Positions 29,411-41,308 of a DNA stretch of 64,000 bases are shown in pieces. The notes beneath the pieces were generated by a model. It worked only from the letters and a program-made list of their open reading frames with translations, made no database searches and was not told the origin of the DNA. Source of the DNA: Lates calcarifer (lineage: Eukaryota; Chordata; Actinopteri; Centropomidae); NCBI RefSeq assembly GCF_001640805.2, contig NW_026115916.1, positions 124,001 to 188,000 of the forward strand, in the 5' to 3' direction. Positions within the stretch are counted from its first letter, which is position 1. Each line of letters opens with the position of its first letter. A program made the translations under genes and the position numbers.

Positions 29411-30257
29411 CCAGAGGCCTATACTACAGAGAGAGTTGAACCTCCTCTGGTTTAACTCAGGTTCTCAGGTAAAGTCGGGGTTGACAAACCCTGACTGCCT
29501 CGATCTGTGTTAAACGGTACGACGGTGGTTCAGATGTGGGTCAGTTGAGTCGGTGTGAACTTAATCAGAGTTAGTGCGTGTTGATTAAAGGGGCGTGCAC
29601 CGTATCTCTCAGATGAAGAGCGCACGTTAATTCAGTGGGTTTAGAGGAATTTAAAGAGACTCTAACGACACAATGTCAAACCAACAAAGACAGAGAGACT
29701 GGTCACATGTTCTCTGGATTCTTCATTCTGAGCTGTTCCTGTTAATGATGTTCTGCCTGGAACACTCAGGCTGTATATGTATGAATGTAATGCTGTTATG
29801 TTCAGTATGAACTTCATATTAACAGTAACTGAAATTGAAAATGGAAAATATGGAGCACTAAAAAAAACATTTATTGGTCCACATATCTCTACCATCCACT
29901 ACTTTTTTCTTTCTTTTTTTTTTTTTTTTTGGGGGGGGGGGGGGCTGACGGTCTTTAGACAACCCCCGTCCTGCAGAGTCAGCCTCTCTCAGTCGTTGTG
30001 TCAATATTGATTGGTTGTTCCACCTGTGGGGCGGAGCTTAGGTAGAAGTAACACCTGTAACACCGAGTTAACCACGAACATAAACTGCTCAGAGCAGTTT
30101 AGAGATGCAGCGTAAATCACCATGGCAACAGACCTCAGGTAAAACCTGTCCACCTTTCATAGTACAGGTTAATCAGGAAGTTACACCTGACGTCACCAAG
30201 TTACTCCTGAAGTTACTCTGATAAGACAGTAACCTCGCTTCGTAGTACAGGCCTCTG
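29411..30257. mobile_element. Terminal-inverted-repeat DNA element in haus2 intron 1
   Basis: The left end CAGAGGCCTATACTAC (29412-29427) is matched by an inverted right end whose reverse complement is CAGAGGCCTGTACTAC (30242-30257), 15 of 16 bases. The interior has no transposase frame, so the element is non-autonomous, or the two ends belong to one family by chance. No clear target duplication is seen. The right end is 41 bp from the haus2 5' UTR exon. Confidence 0.6.
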
Positions 30258-30298
30258 TCCGGTGAACACTCTTAAACAGCTCCGTGTTTGTTTCTTAC

Positions 30299-30450
30299 CG
30301 TTTAAACCGAAGAAACGTCTCTAATATCCATAAACGGCTCCAGCTGATCAGAGCCCGCCAGACGGTTTGTATTTCCTTCTTCTTCTTCTTCTTCTTCTTC
30401 TTCTTTTTTTTTTCTTCTTCTTCTTCGGCTGATTAATTCTGCAGCTCCGC
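30299..30450 (-). promoter_or_regulatory. haus2: haus2 non-coding first exon and promoter region
   Basis: A minus-strand donor (GTAAGAAA) follows 30299, ending a presumed non-coding exon. Upstream lie a (TTC)n run (30374-30425) and GC-richer sequence with CAGCTCCGCGGC. The upper limit and transcription start are not resolved. Confidence 0.45.
30374..30425. repeat. (TTC)n trinucleotide repeat
   Basis: TTC repeats interrupted by a T run, at or just upstream of the haus2 5' end. Confidence 0.9.
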
Positions 30451-30556
30451 GGCTCGTTACCGCCCTCCTCAGGACAGAGGTGTGTTTACTCCGACAGTCT
30501 GATCATAAACACCTGACAGGTTTCATATTATTATAACAGCTCACCTGCTCACGTGA

Positions 30557-31060
30557 CCAGAGGCCTATACTACAGAGAGAGTTGAACCTCCTCTGGTTTA
30601 ACTCAGGTTCTCAGGTAAAGTCGGGGTTGACAAACCCTGACTGCCTCGATCTGTGTTAAACGGTACGACGGTGGTTCAGATGTGGGTCAGTTGAGTCGGT
30701 GTGAACTTAATCAGAGTTAGTGCGTGTTGATTAAAGGGGCGTGCACCGTATCTCTCAGATGAAGAGCGCACGTTAATTCAGTGGGTTTAGAGGAATTTAA
30801 AGAGACTCTAACGACACAATGTCAAACCAACAAAGACAGAGAGACTGGTCACATGTTCTCTGGATTCTTCATCTGTAATATGAGATGGAAGGACACAGAA
30901 CATATGTGATCATTATCAGATACTTGGATTACAGTCAACACGTGGGTCACATGTCTGAGAATGAGCTGTTCCTGTTAATGATGTTCTGCCTGGAACACTC
31001 AGGCTGTATATGTATGAATGTAATGCTGTTATGTTCAGTATGAACTTCATGTTAACAGTA
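30557..31060. repeat. Second, partial copy of the 29411 element
   Basis: About the first 310 bp (from CCAGAGGCCTATACTACAG to CTGGATTCTTCAT) appear identical to the copy at 29411. This copy then has about 86 bp missing from the other, and both resume at GAGCTGTTCCTGTTAATG up to TTAACAGTA. It has no right inverted end, so it is truncated. Confidence 0.85.
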
Positions 31061-31735
31061 TTTCAGCCTCAGTGGAAACTGAACCTGGATCAAATAGAAA
31101 CCTTCTATAAAGTGGTTCACATTCATATTTCCATCATTAATGCTGCATGTTTTGGTCTGTAGTTTTCACACACACACACGCACACACACACCTGATCACA
31201 TCAGTTCACCCTTGGTGTAAAATGAACTTCAGCCTCCAGAACTCTTCATCATTCACAGTGACTCCTGCTGCTAAACAACACTCAGATTTCTTTCATGTTG
31301 TGTTGAAGAAAAATGAATTCATCAGGTTCTGAAAGGGGTTTGAACAGAGTCTGTAAACTGAGCTGCAGGTGTACAGACAGACTGACTGACAGACAGTCTG
31401 TGTTAAAGTGTTAATGTTAAAGTTTAGCTCCACTGATGTGATGAATGTGTTCAGTGTTTTATAACAGTGCAGCTTCAAACACTGAGATAAAACAAAATGA
31501 AATGTTGTTCAAACTGAATCAGACGAATCTTTAAAGACAAAGTCTCAGGTTTTTGGTTAAAACAGGTTTTTGTGGCGACTCTGAGGACAATCATGAAAAA
31601 GTCAGTCAAGAGACGACACAGACAGGTGGGTGTTCTCTCTGCACAGGTGAAGCTATCTAAGAGTTAATGACAGCTGACTCTGATCAACCAATCAGCTTCA
31701 AGTTCTGTTCAAAATACAAACATGGAAACAAGTCT
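31061..31735. other. Intergenic region between haus2 and mapkbp1
   Basis: No gene or recognised repeat beyond short CA runs is seen. Small open frames on both strands match no family. Confidence 0.55.
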
Positions 31736-31741
31736 CAAACT

Positions 31742-31747
31742 TTTATT
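31742..31747 (-). terminator. mapkbp1: Putative mapkbp1 polyadenylation signal
   Basis: AATAAA on the minus strand about 740 bp past the mapkbp1 stop codon, which gives a moderate 3' UTR. Confidence 0.45.
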
Positions 31748-32244
31748 AAAGTTAGACAAAAACACAAACGTTGACCGGTTAGAAACCAACAAACCCTGAA
31801 GAGTTTCTCTAAGAACAATTATAAAAACCAACATTAGAAACAGGTGAAGACTAAAACCATCAGAGTTTCCTGTCAGTGTCAGGTGAGGACAGGTGAGTCA
31901 GTAGTGTGACGACGGGAAGTCTCTGTTAACCAGGGAAGAAAATTTACATCAAACAACTGAAAAATAAAGTCTGTTCAAACTGTGACAGGAAGTCTCATAT
32001 TGCTGTTTTCTGCGTTAAAAAGTCTTTACAGTCTAACATCAATGTTTACAACAATAATCAATAATCAATCCAATCCAAACAATCCTTCAGATTGACGGGA
32101 CACCGAAGCTGCCATTTGCTCAATCTGAACTTTAAGGAATGAAAAGGAGTCGAAACCTCAAGTCTGAAAAAACTTTTATAAAAGAGTCGAATGATTCAAA
32201 GTGTTTTCAGAATAAAAATCAAAATGGCTTCAGATCCCTCGTCT

Positions 32245-32470
32245 GTGAAGACAAGAAGGAGGAAGGATAAAAAACAAGACAGAAGACAGAGAGAGAGAGG
32301 AGGAGGAGGAGGAGATGGTGGATTTAGAGCAGAGGAGGAGGAGAAGGAAAAGAGAAGAAAGAGAGAAAATGATGAGAGGAGGAGGAAAAAAGGAGGAGGA
32401 GGTGGTGGTGAAGAAGAGGAGAAGAGGGAGGAGGAGGAGATGAAGAAGAGGAGGAGGAGAGGGAAGACAT
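32245..32470. repeat. Purine-rich (GGA/GAA)n tract in the mapkbp1 3' UTR
   Basis: About 225 bp of almost pure G/A on the plus strand (GAGGAGGAGG, GAAGAAG). It opens a 93-codon frame of E, K, R and G that is compositional only. In the mapkbp1 transcript it would be a long pyrimidine tract right after the stop codon. Confidence 0.85.
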
Positions 32471-32482
32471 GAAGAAGTTAGA

Positions 32483-35400
32483 TCAGGAGGAGGTGGTGTT
32501 GATCCTCCGGTGGACAGCCTGCAGGAGGAGCAGGGAGTACTCCTCCAGCAAAGCCGCCGTCTTCACCTCCCCCACTCCTCCCAAACCTCCCTCTCCTCCC
32601 AGCATGCTCGGCTCTCCGAGCGGCAGGGAGTCTAGCTCCGCCCTCATGGCCTGGAAGGCGTCTGATAGGAGGACAGCCATCTGCCGCTGGTAAGGGGTGG
32701 AGTCATCGGTGGAGGAGCCGCTCACCTGTAGGAGGAGGAGAGACAGGTGAGGTCAGACCAAAGGTTAAACTCTCTGCTCCTTCAGGCTCCGCCCAAACTA
32801 ACACCTCATCACTCTGTCTAAACTGGAGAACAGGACACGCCCACTGATGATGTCAAAGATCACACCTGAAAACCAGCTGGTACTGACTCAGGATCAGATC
32901 GAGTTTTATTTGGTCTTAATGCTCTGAACAGGTAAGGAACCAGAGCAGAACCAGAGCAGGTGAACATAGTGATCATGTGACTTCCTGTGAGCTGCAGAGT
33001 GATGTCACAGCTATGACATAACAAACATGGACGCCTCACATCAGCCAGTAACACATTCACTGTTTTAACCTTCACTCACCTTCCTGTACAGGTGTGTGGC
33101 TCTCTTAAAGCAGCTCTGCAGCTCATTGGTCAGAGCTCTGCAGGTCTCCACACTGATTGGCTGGTCTGCATAAAGAGAGAGAGAAGCAGAAGTTAAGGTC
33201 ACTCTATCACCTGTTTCAGCTGAGTCTGTGTCCTAAACCTACGTCTGATACGATGGAGGGAGCGAGGAGGACGAGAACAGAAAAGGAGACAATAAAGAAA
33301 AAGACGATATTCGACACAGAGCAGTGAACGTCTCACCCGTCAGGAGGGAGCGAGAGGAGGAGGAGTGCAGTGATGAAGAGGAGGGTGAGGAGGAGGAGGA
33401 GGGGCAGAGTCAGAGCCCCGAGCCCAGACGGAGAGATGACAGGATGAAGGGATGAGGAGGAGGTGGAGGAGGAGGTGGAGAGTCCAAACCTGTGTCATCC
33501 CTCTGCTCTGCACCGCTTCCTGCAGGAGTCTGAGGCTCCTCCTCCTGTTGGGGGGGAGTCAGGGGGGAGACAGAGACCGGAGGAGGCCGAGACGTGGAAG
33601 ACGAAGAGGTGGCGGCGGTCTTGGATGATGGCGTGAAGGAGGCGAGGGAGGGTTTGTCAGGGAGTGGTCTGCTGCTGGCGGGAACCCGAGCCTGGAGACT
33701 GCGAGAGGGGTTGGCTGCCTGGTTACCAGAAGACGAGGAGGCAGCGGCGACAACAGGGACGACGGTGGCGTGGGGAGGCGTGGCCAGAGCTGTGTTGGAG
33801 GGTACCATGGCAACCAGAGGAGGTGGAGTCTCTTTGACCTGAGAGGAGGTGGTTACCGCTGACGACGACGACAATGTCACTGCGGGATCCTCGGCGGGTT
33901 CTTCGATGTTGAGGCCATCGCCCACGGAGACGGAGCGGGACATCTTGGCCATGGAGCTGGCGGTGGGACTCATGTAGGAGCGTGGTGCTGACGGAGTCGA
34001 GGACGAGGATGAAGACTTCCTTGGTGTGGCGGCAGCAGACGGAGTGACCGCTGTTTCCTGCTGGGGGGACCTGGGGGAGGCGGGGCTGGGTCTTTGAGGG
34101 GGCAGAGACATGGATGAGGGGGGACGTCTGGGGGAGGAGGGAAGGGTGGTGGGACGCTGAGGGGGGAGGAGTAGCTGAGGGGGGATCTCTCTGGACGGAC
34201 GAGAGGTCAACTGGGAGAGAGAGGGGTCACCTGAGGGAGAGAGTGAAGAGGTGTTTAAATCCTTCAAGACTAAAGTCTTTAAAGACTGAAGTCCTTTAAG
34301 ACAAAAGTCTTTGTGTTTTGTTTGGGTCATAATTTTACTCTAAGGTCTGGAGTATCACCTGTGTCACTCAGCAGGCTGTGGACTGACTGAGCCTTCCGGA
34401 GTCCACAGGAGGAGTTCAGATGGGAGGCAACAGCCCGGGCCGTCGGGCCCAGGTTCCTCTTGGACTCCAAAGCTGTTTGAGCTTTCTTCTTCAGAGGAGA
34501 GGGCCGGTGGGCCTGCAGAGCCAAGGAGGCCTCCTCGCCCTCAGCCCGGCTATGGAGCTGACCTGTGCCTTGCTGGATCTGGTTCCTGACCTGAGAAGGC
34601 TGAGCTTGGTCCAGGTTGGTGTTGTTCTGGTTCTGGATCTGGTTCTGAAGTGACGAGGTCTGGTCCTGACTCTGGATTTGGTCCTGGTTCCATGAGACCC
34701 TCCTGTCTTGGGTCCTGTTCTGGTTCTGTTCCATCAGAGGTCGGACCTCAGAGACCAGCGGACGGGCCTTCGCCTCCCCTGCTCCTCCTCCCCCACCTCC
34801 CCCACTGGTCCGAGATGGGAGGGGCAACACGGCCCGACTGAGGAGAAGAAGAAAAAGAAGAAATGGATGAAAAAGGAGAGAAAAATAGGAATCACCATCC
34901 TGACCTCAACAGAACTAGGATGTTGGACCGATACCTGGTAACCCTGACCCATGACCAAACCCTCAGCTGCCTCTGACTCTGAACCTGTTCAGGTGATGAT
35001 CTGATATTTTACCTTCCAGCTGGATTCTGGGACAGAAACCTGGAGGAGATGCTGAGACTCTCACTGGAGCTGTGAGACGCTCTGCTTGGACTTCCTGTCA
35101 ACACAACATCTGTTACTGAGACACATTCAGGACTCAGGGATTCACACAGACTGAGACCAGGTGGTGCTGGTGGTACCTGAGGCTGAGAGGTCAGCCAGGG
35201 TGACAAAGTGCTCCTTCAGGAAAGCTTCCTGATCCGGAGTCTGAGGAACCTGCTTAGACACTCCACCTGCACCTGCACCTCTTCCTCCGTCCTCGTCATC
35301 CTCCTCCTCTATCTCCAGCTCAGACGAGTTTCCGTCCACACTGAGAGGCTCAGTGGGCTCAGAGTCTGAGAGACCAGAGTGGAACAGTCAGACAGTTACA

Positions 35401-38400
35401 CAGGTGAGTGACAGGTGATTAACAGGTGACATGTGACTGACAGGTGAGTCTCACCGTCTCCTGCAGGTCTGTCTGGACTGGACAGTCTGGAGCTGAATCC
35501 CAGTGAGCAGCCGCTGTCTGGACTGGGTTTGTCCTGTCGTCCACCTGCAGCGGCAGGACCCGCCTCCTTCACCTGGAACTCACTGACAGCAGGGGGCAGG
35601 GTTTAGAGGGTCAGGTGAACACACACTGTTAATAAATCCTGACAGCAGGTGGGAAACTGTCCTACCTGCCTGCCAGGCTCACTCTGTCCTCCCATTGGTC
35701 AGGATACAGCACTGGATCCTCCCTGTCTGGGCTCTGATTGGACAGGAGGATGAAGTCTGGCCTCTGACTGGTCCTCGCCTCGTTGCCCTCCACCTGGACA
35801 GAGAGAGGCACAACTTGCTCTTCACTCACTGGCTTTTTCAGGAGGTTTCAGCCGTATCTCATGGTCTACTTCAGTGATCAGAAACAGGAGCGACAATCAA
35901 TTGTCATGTGACTGAGGTCATGTGATGAGCCTGGTTCCATCACTGAAGAAGACTCTGAGACTCAGGACAACCCAGTAAGTGACCCTTTAATTTAAAGTGA
36001 TTTACCCATGCTGAGGTGACCTGCAGACTGATGGTGCTCCCCAGCTCCTGACTGGTCCTGCGAAGCCCGGCCTCCACACCATGACTCCTCTCCCTCATAT
36101 TGCAGGGGGTGGGGCTAACATCAAGGGGGTGGGTCTTCATCTTTCAGAGAGGGAAATATAACATTAACAGTTTGTTCACATGATATGTGTGTGTGTGTGT
36201 GTGTGGTGTCCTGACCTCCTCCTGCCCCCCGCCCTGCTCCTCCTGTCTGTCAGGACAGTACGAGTCCAGCAGTCTCAGGTCCAACATGGACTTCACCATC
36301 AGGACACCATCAGCGCCGCCCGTCCTCCTGGACCAGCGGCGGCGGGGGAGTCGACCCCCCGACACTTCCTGTTCAACACAAACATCCTGAACCTGAAGGT
36401 AACATCTGATTGACACACAACTGCAGACTGATCAATAATAAATAGAATTGATTATTGATGAGAGAGACACAGAGAATCGACCTCTGACCTTCCCGTCGTC
36501 TCTGCAGAGATCAGAGTTCATCTTTTCATCTGAGGGAAACAAACACACACTGTCAGAGTTTCTTCATCACCTGGTTCTCTGTGTGATGTGTCACCATGGT
36601 AACATACCTATCTCCTCCTCCAGGTTTCCTGCTGTGACCATATAAGGACAGCTGAGCTCCTCTTCCTCCTCCTCCTCTTTGTCGCTGTCAGATGACATGG
36701 TGACGACGCGAGGAGACGACACCTCCCTGCTGCTCAAACAGAACGACAGACAGACAATTATTTTTAAGTTTCTTTGATTGATTGATTCATTGATTGACTG
36801 ATTGATTGGGTCAAACTTCAGTTTACAGCCTGATCAATACTCTGACACCGTTAAACAAATCATTTCCACCAGTTTCTCTGTAACTGATCAGAGACTCAGC
36901 AGGAACTCACCTGAGGGTCACCACTCTCTGCTGAGGTGCATTCTGGGAGCTGTGAGTGGAGGCAGGAGGTTGGAGATCAGAGAGTCTCTGCCTCATCCTG
37001 ATGGTCAACTCTGGACTGAGACGCCACACGAAGATACAGCTGCAACACACACACACACACACACAGGAGGAAACAGTTTAACTGACTGATCAATATGTTT
37101 ATTGATCTGCAGTGAGAATCAATCAGAGGCCAGACTCACCTGTCTCCAGAGACGGTGATCAGGTATCTGCAGTCACTGCTGAACTTCAGACCTGTGACGA
37201 TCTCTGAGACATAGGGGGATGGGGAGGTGGGGGGGTTAACACCTTCATCCCTCAGACAGATTCATTCATTCTCTGGAGGCTGTGTTAATTCTGGTTCTGG
37301 TTGTGGTTCTGGTTGTGTGGTACTGACCTGAGTGTCCGAACATGGAGGCCACACACTCTCCAGAGTAGAAGTCGAAGATGCTGATGTTCTTGTCTGAACA
37401 GGAGGTGGCGATGTAGAGACCTGATGGGTCGATCTGCACCTAAGGAGGAGGAGGAGGAAGAGTTCACACCTGTGTAACCCATCCTGTCACATCGCCATGA
37501 TAACGGTAGTGACCTACCTTGATGAGCGTGCCGTCCTCTCCCTGAGAACCTTTATACAACTTCTTCTGTTTCCCGTTACTGATGTTAAAGATCCTGCAGA
37601 GACAAAACACAGCTGTCATCTTCATCATCATCAATATCAGTTAATATCAGTTAATATCATGCCTCAGACACGTGTGTGTGACCTGAGTCAGACAGGTGTG
37701 TGTGTGTGTGTGAGAGACCTCACTCAGGTGTGTGTTACCTGATGCTGCGGTCTTGACAGCCCACTGCTGCGTACTTCCTGGTCGGTTCCACATCCATGTC
37801 GTACAGAGTCGTCTTCCTGACCACGTGATGAGTCCGAGTGAACTCCAGCCCCCCCTCCACCTGACCACACGCCACCGCCACAACAGGAAGAGGAGACCCG
37901 GATGGAACAGAGGAGGGAATTCAGAGGTCAGAGGTCAGATTCCGGTTCAGACACCACCGGTTAATAAACATATTTACTTTCTAATGATTGATTGATTGAT
38001 TGATTAGCGTTTTCCTGTCAGACTCTGATTCTTTGAATGAGGAACACACTCAGCAAGTGAACCATTTAAATCTGATCAGAACTTTATCATCAATGAACAC
38101 AAACTGATAACAAACCATCAGATCAGTGTGTTGTTCAAACATTCACACTGAAGCTAACAGAACTAGGAGCTAACAGAAGCTAACAGGAGTCAGAAGCTAA
38201 CAGAACACCACCTGTCCACACCTGCTTTGAAGTCACTCAGGTGTAGCTCTCACCTGCTGAGCAGTGCGGAAGTAGACACTCTTATCGGCTCCACAGCTGA
38301 TCATCCTCACTTTCCCCTCATTGGCTGATGGACACAGGAAGAGGATGAGGTCAGAGGTCAATAAGTTCACCTGTAAACACCTCAGGTACAGGATCAATAA

Positions 38401-38700
38401 ACCAGGTAGGACTGATCATTCAGGAGACACGTCAGTGACAACCTAACTCAGAGTACAAAGTAACATGAGAACATTGTCGTAGACTACAGTAACTGAGTGA
38501 CTCAGGCGTTTGTCTTTAAAGCTAGTTCTACTTCCTGTCTGTTCTCAGGTGGAGGCAGGTGTGGAGACTGACCGGCAAACCTGACGGCTGTGATGGAAGA
38601 TGAGTGTTCATCCAGAGTCTGGACCAGACTGTACTCTCTGCCTGCGTCCAGGACGTGGATCAGACGATCCCGACTGGCTGTGGCCAGTAACTGCAGACCT

Positions 38701-38763
<63 letters not shown>

Positions 38764-41273
38764 ATGTTTATTTATTTCTGTTTGTTCTTTTTCATTAGAA
38801 ACATGTTGTGAAACATTGAGAAGTTTTCCTGTTGGACACAGAGGTTTATTCTCAGGTCAGGAGTGTTTGACTTTACAATTAGTCAAACTTTGATCCTCTG
38901 ACTTTTCATTGAGCAGCTTCAGCTGGAGTTTAGCTAACACTGTTGTCTGAACTGAACCAGTCTGAAATAATCAATAATCAATAACCAATAATCAGTCACA
39001 GCTTCATTCATGTGATCATTCAGAAGGTTACACTGACAGGAAGTGATGTCACTCCTGCTGTTAATGAGGTGTGTGTGTGTTAATGGAGTTTAGTGGCTCT
39101 GTTCACTGCACTGTGGTATCAGTATTGCTTTATTCTTATTGAGGTGTTTTTGTTGAACTGAGGATTAATAAAGTTTAAATAAAGTTATTTGAAGTTTGTG
39201 TTTTGGGTGGTGTTACTGTCAGGTGAGTGTGTTATCTGGTTTTCAGCTTTGATTGTATTTAATGTTTAATTGTGTGCTTCATGTGTAAACGGCAGGATCA
39301 GAGTAACACATTAAACATGGACATCAGAGTCCTCGGTGGTCGGACTCGGACTCGGACTCGGACTCTGACTCATGTTTGTCTCATGGGAGCTGCAGTCCGA
39401 TCTCCTATTGGCTGAGTCACCTGTGATGTCACAGATAGGTGGAGGTGGTCGGTTCATGGTGGAAAAAAGTTTTCGGACACCCCATGCATTTGTGAAATAC
39501 TAAACAAATCCTAAAAAAGCCATTAAAAACTTAAAATTCATTGGTTCCATACATAAGAAATTTGGAGTATTGGGTCATTGTGGTACCACTGATCCACTAA
39601 TGAAGGTCGTGCTTTTTATCAAAAGACACAAATTTTGTTGTCGTGCTTCGTGTCTATATAAAGCCAGCACATTTAAAAGTTCTTCAGAGACAAAAATGGC
39701 TAAAACAAAGAACCTAACACAGGAAACACGCCTGAAGATACAGATTCTCAGCCAGGAAGGGTACAGCTGCCGCCAGATAGCCAGGAAGTGCAGATGGAGT
39801 CCTTCAGCAGTTGGATACACTGCAGAAATACAGACGAACCAAAAGCTTGAAAGACAAACTAAGATCTGGGGATTCAAGGGTTTCTTCAGCAAGAAATGAC
39901 CACATCCTGATCCGCATGTGCAGGGAAAACCACCGAATGACATCACAGGAGCTTCAGCAGCAGTGGTCAAACCAAACTGGTGTCCAGTGTTCCACCCGCA
40001 CTGTACGTGGCTGACTTTTAGATCATGGCTTAAGGTCCTACAAGGCTGCCAAGAAGCCCCTGATCAATGAGAGACAGACGTTAGCCCGGCGTCGTTGGGC
40101 CCAAGCACACAAGAACTGGACAGCCAGGAACTGGAAGAAGATCTGTGGTCAGATGAGTCCAGCTTCCAGCTTTATCCTCCTCCTGATAATGTGAGGGTAC
40201 ACAGAAGGCCAGGCGAAGCTTTATCTCCAGCATGTACAGTACCAACTGTCAAGCATGGTGGAGGCAGTATCATGGTTTGGGGAGGCATGAGTCATCTCAC
40301 TGTCTGTGATGGCACATTGAACTCTGCCAAGTATTGTGTCATTCTCAAAACCGACATGCTCCCTTCTGCACATGCACTGTTCAGTCGAGGTCAAAACTGG
40401 ATGTTTCAACAAGATAATGCTCCTTGCCACACATCCAGGCCCAGGAGAACTTGGCTGTAGGAGCACTGTATCCAGGTCTTAGAGTGGCCAGCTCAATCCC
40501 CGGACATGAGCCCCACTGAAAATCTGTGGTGGATTATCAAAAGGTCTGTTTCAAAGCGTAAACCAAAGAATTTAGAAGAATTAAAGGCAGTAATTCAGGC
40601 AGAATGAATTACCCCTCAACAGTGTGAAAGGCTCGTGGGGATCATTCCAGCCAGGATCAGAGCTCTACTGTGTGCTAATGGAAGGACTACTAAATATTAA
40701 TTTGATGCTGTGATGGTTTATTTATTTTTTGTTCAGTTTTGAACACATTCTCTGTATTTGTTGACTTTGATACCGACAATGTTGAGAAATGACATATTGA
40801 AACTGTCAAGAATTTAGTTTTGTTAGTTTTTCTTGTAAACAATAAACAAAAAAATATCAGTTGTATTTGTTTGTTTGTAACGCAGCCACACCTTTTGAAA
40901 CACAAAAATTTTCCCCCAAATATTTCATGATAATATTTAAACTTTTTTCCACCACTGTATGTTGTGTTTATATTTTGTGTTACAAGTATCAGTTTGTTCA
41001 GATGTTGTGTTTTATTAATGTTACATTTACTTATTTTATTGTGTGTGTAAACAGAATGTAAATATTTTGATACATATAACGTGATGTTTGTTGTGTTGTT
41101 GTTATATGTTGTGTTTATTGACATGTGTAGTTGTGTGTATTGTGAGTGGTTGTGTGTAGTTGTGTGTAGTTTCTCACCGGTGTCTGGTTTGGAGAACTCG
41201 AGGCAGAGGATCTCTGAGTCGTGAGCCTGAACGTTCAGGATCTCCTCCATACTGTCCAGATCATGGATCCTAC

Positions 41274-41308
<35 letters not shown>

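Noticed and set aside
32191..32472. 93-codon E/K/R/G-rich plus-strand frame
   Set aside because: It is the purine tract in the mapkbp1 3' UTR. Composition explains it.
33410..33489. Early stop of mapkbp1 after [18 protein letters not shown]
   Set aside because: A donor after ACAG at 33490 joins in phase to exons at 33080-33165 and 32483-32725, which encode the conserved C-terminal helical region.
36216..36392. Plus-strand frames over a mapkbp1 exon
   Set aside because: Shadows. The minus-strand reading has [12 protein letters not shown], a family motif.
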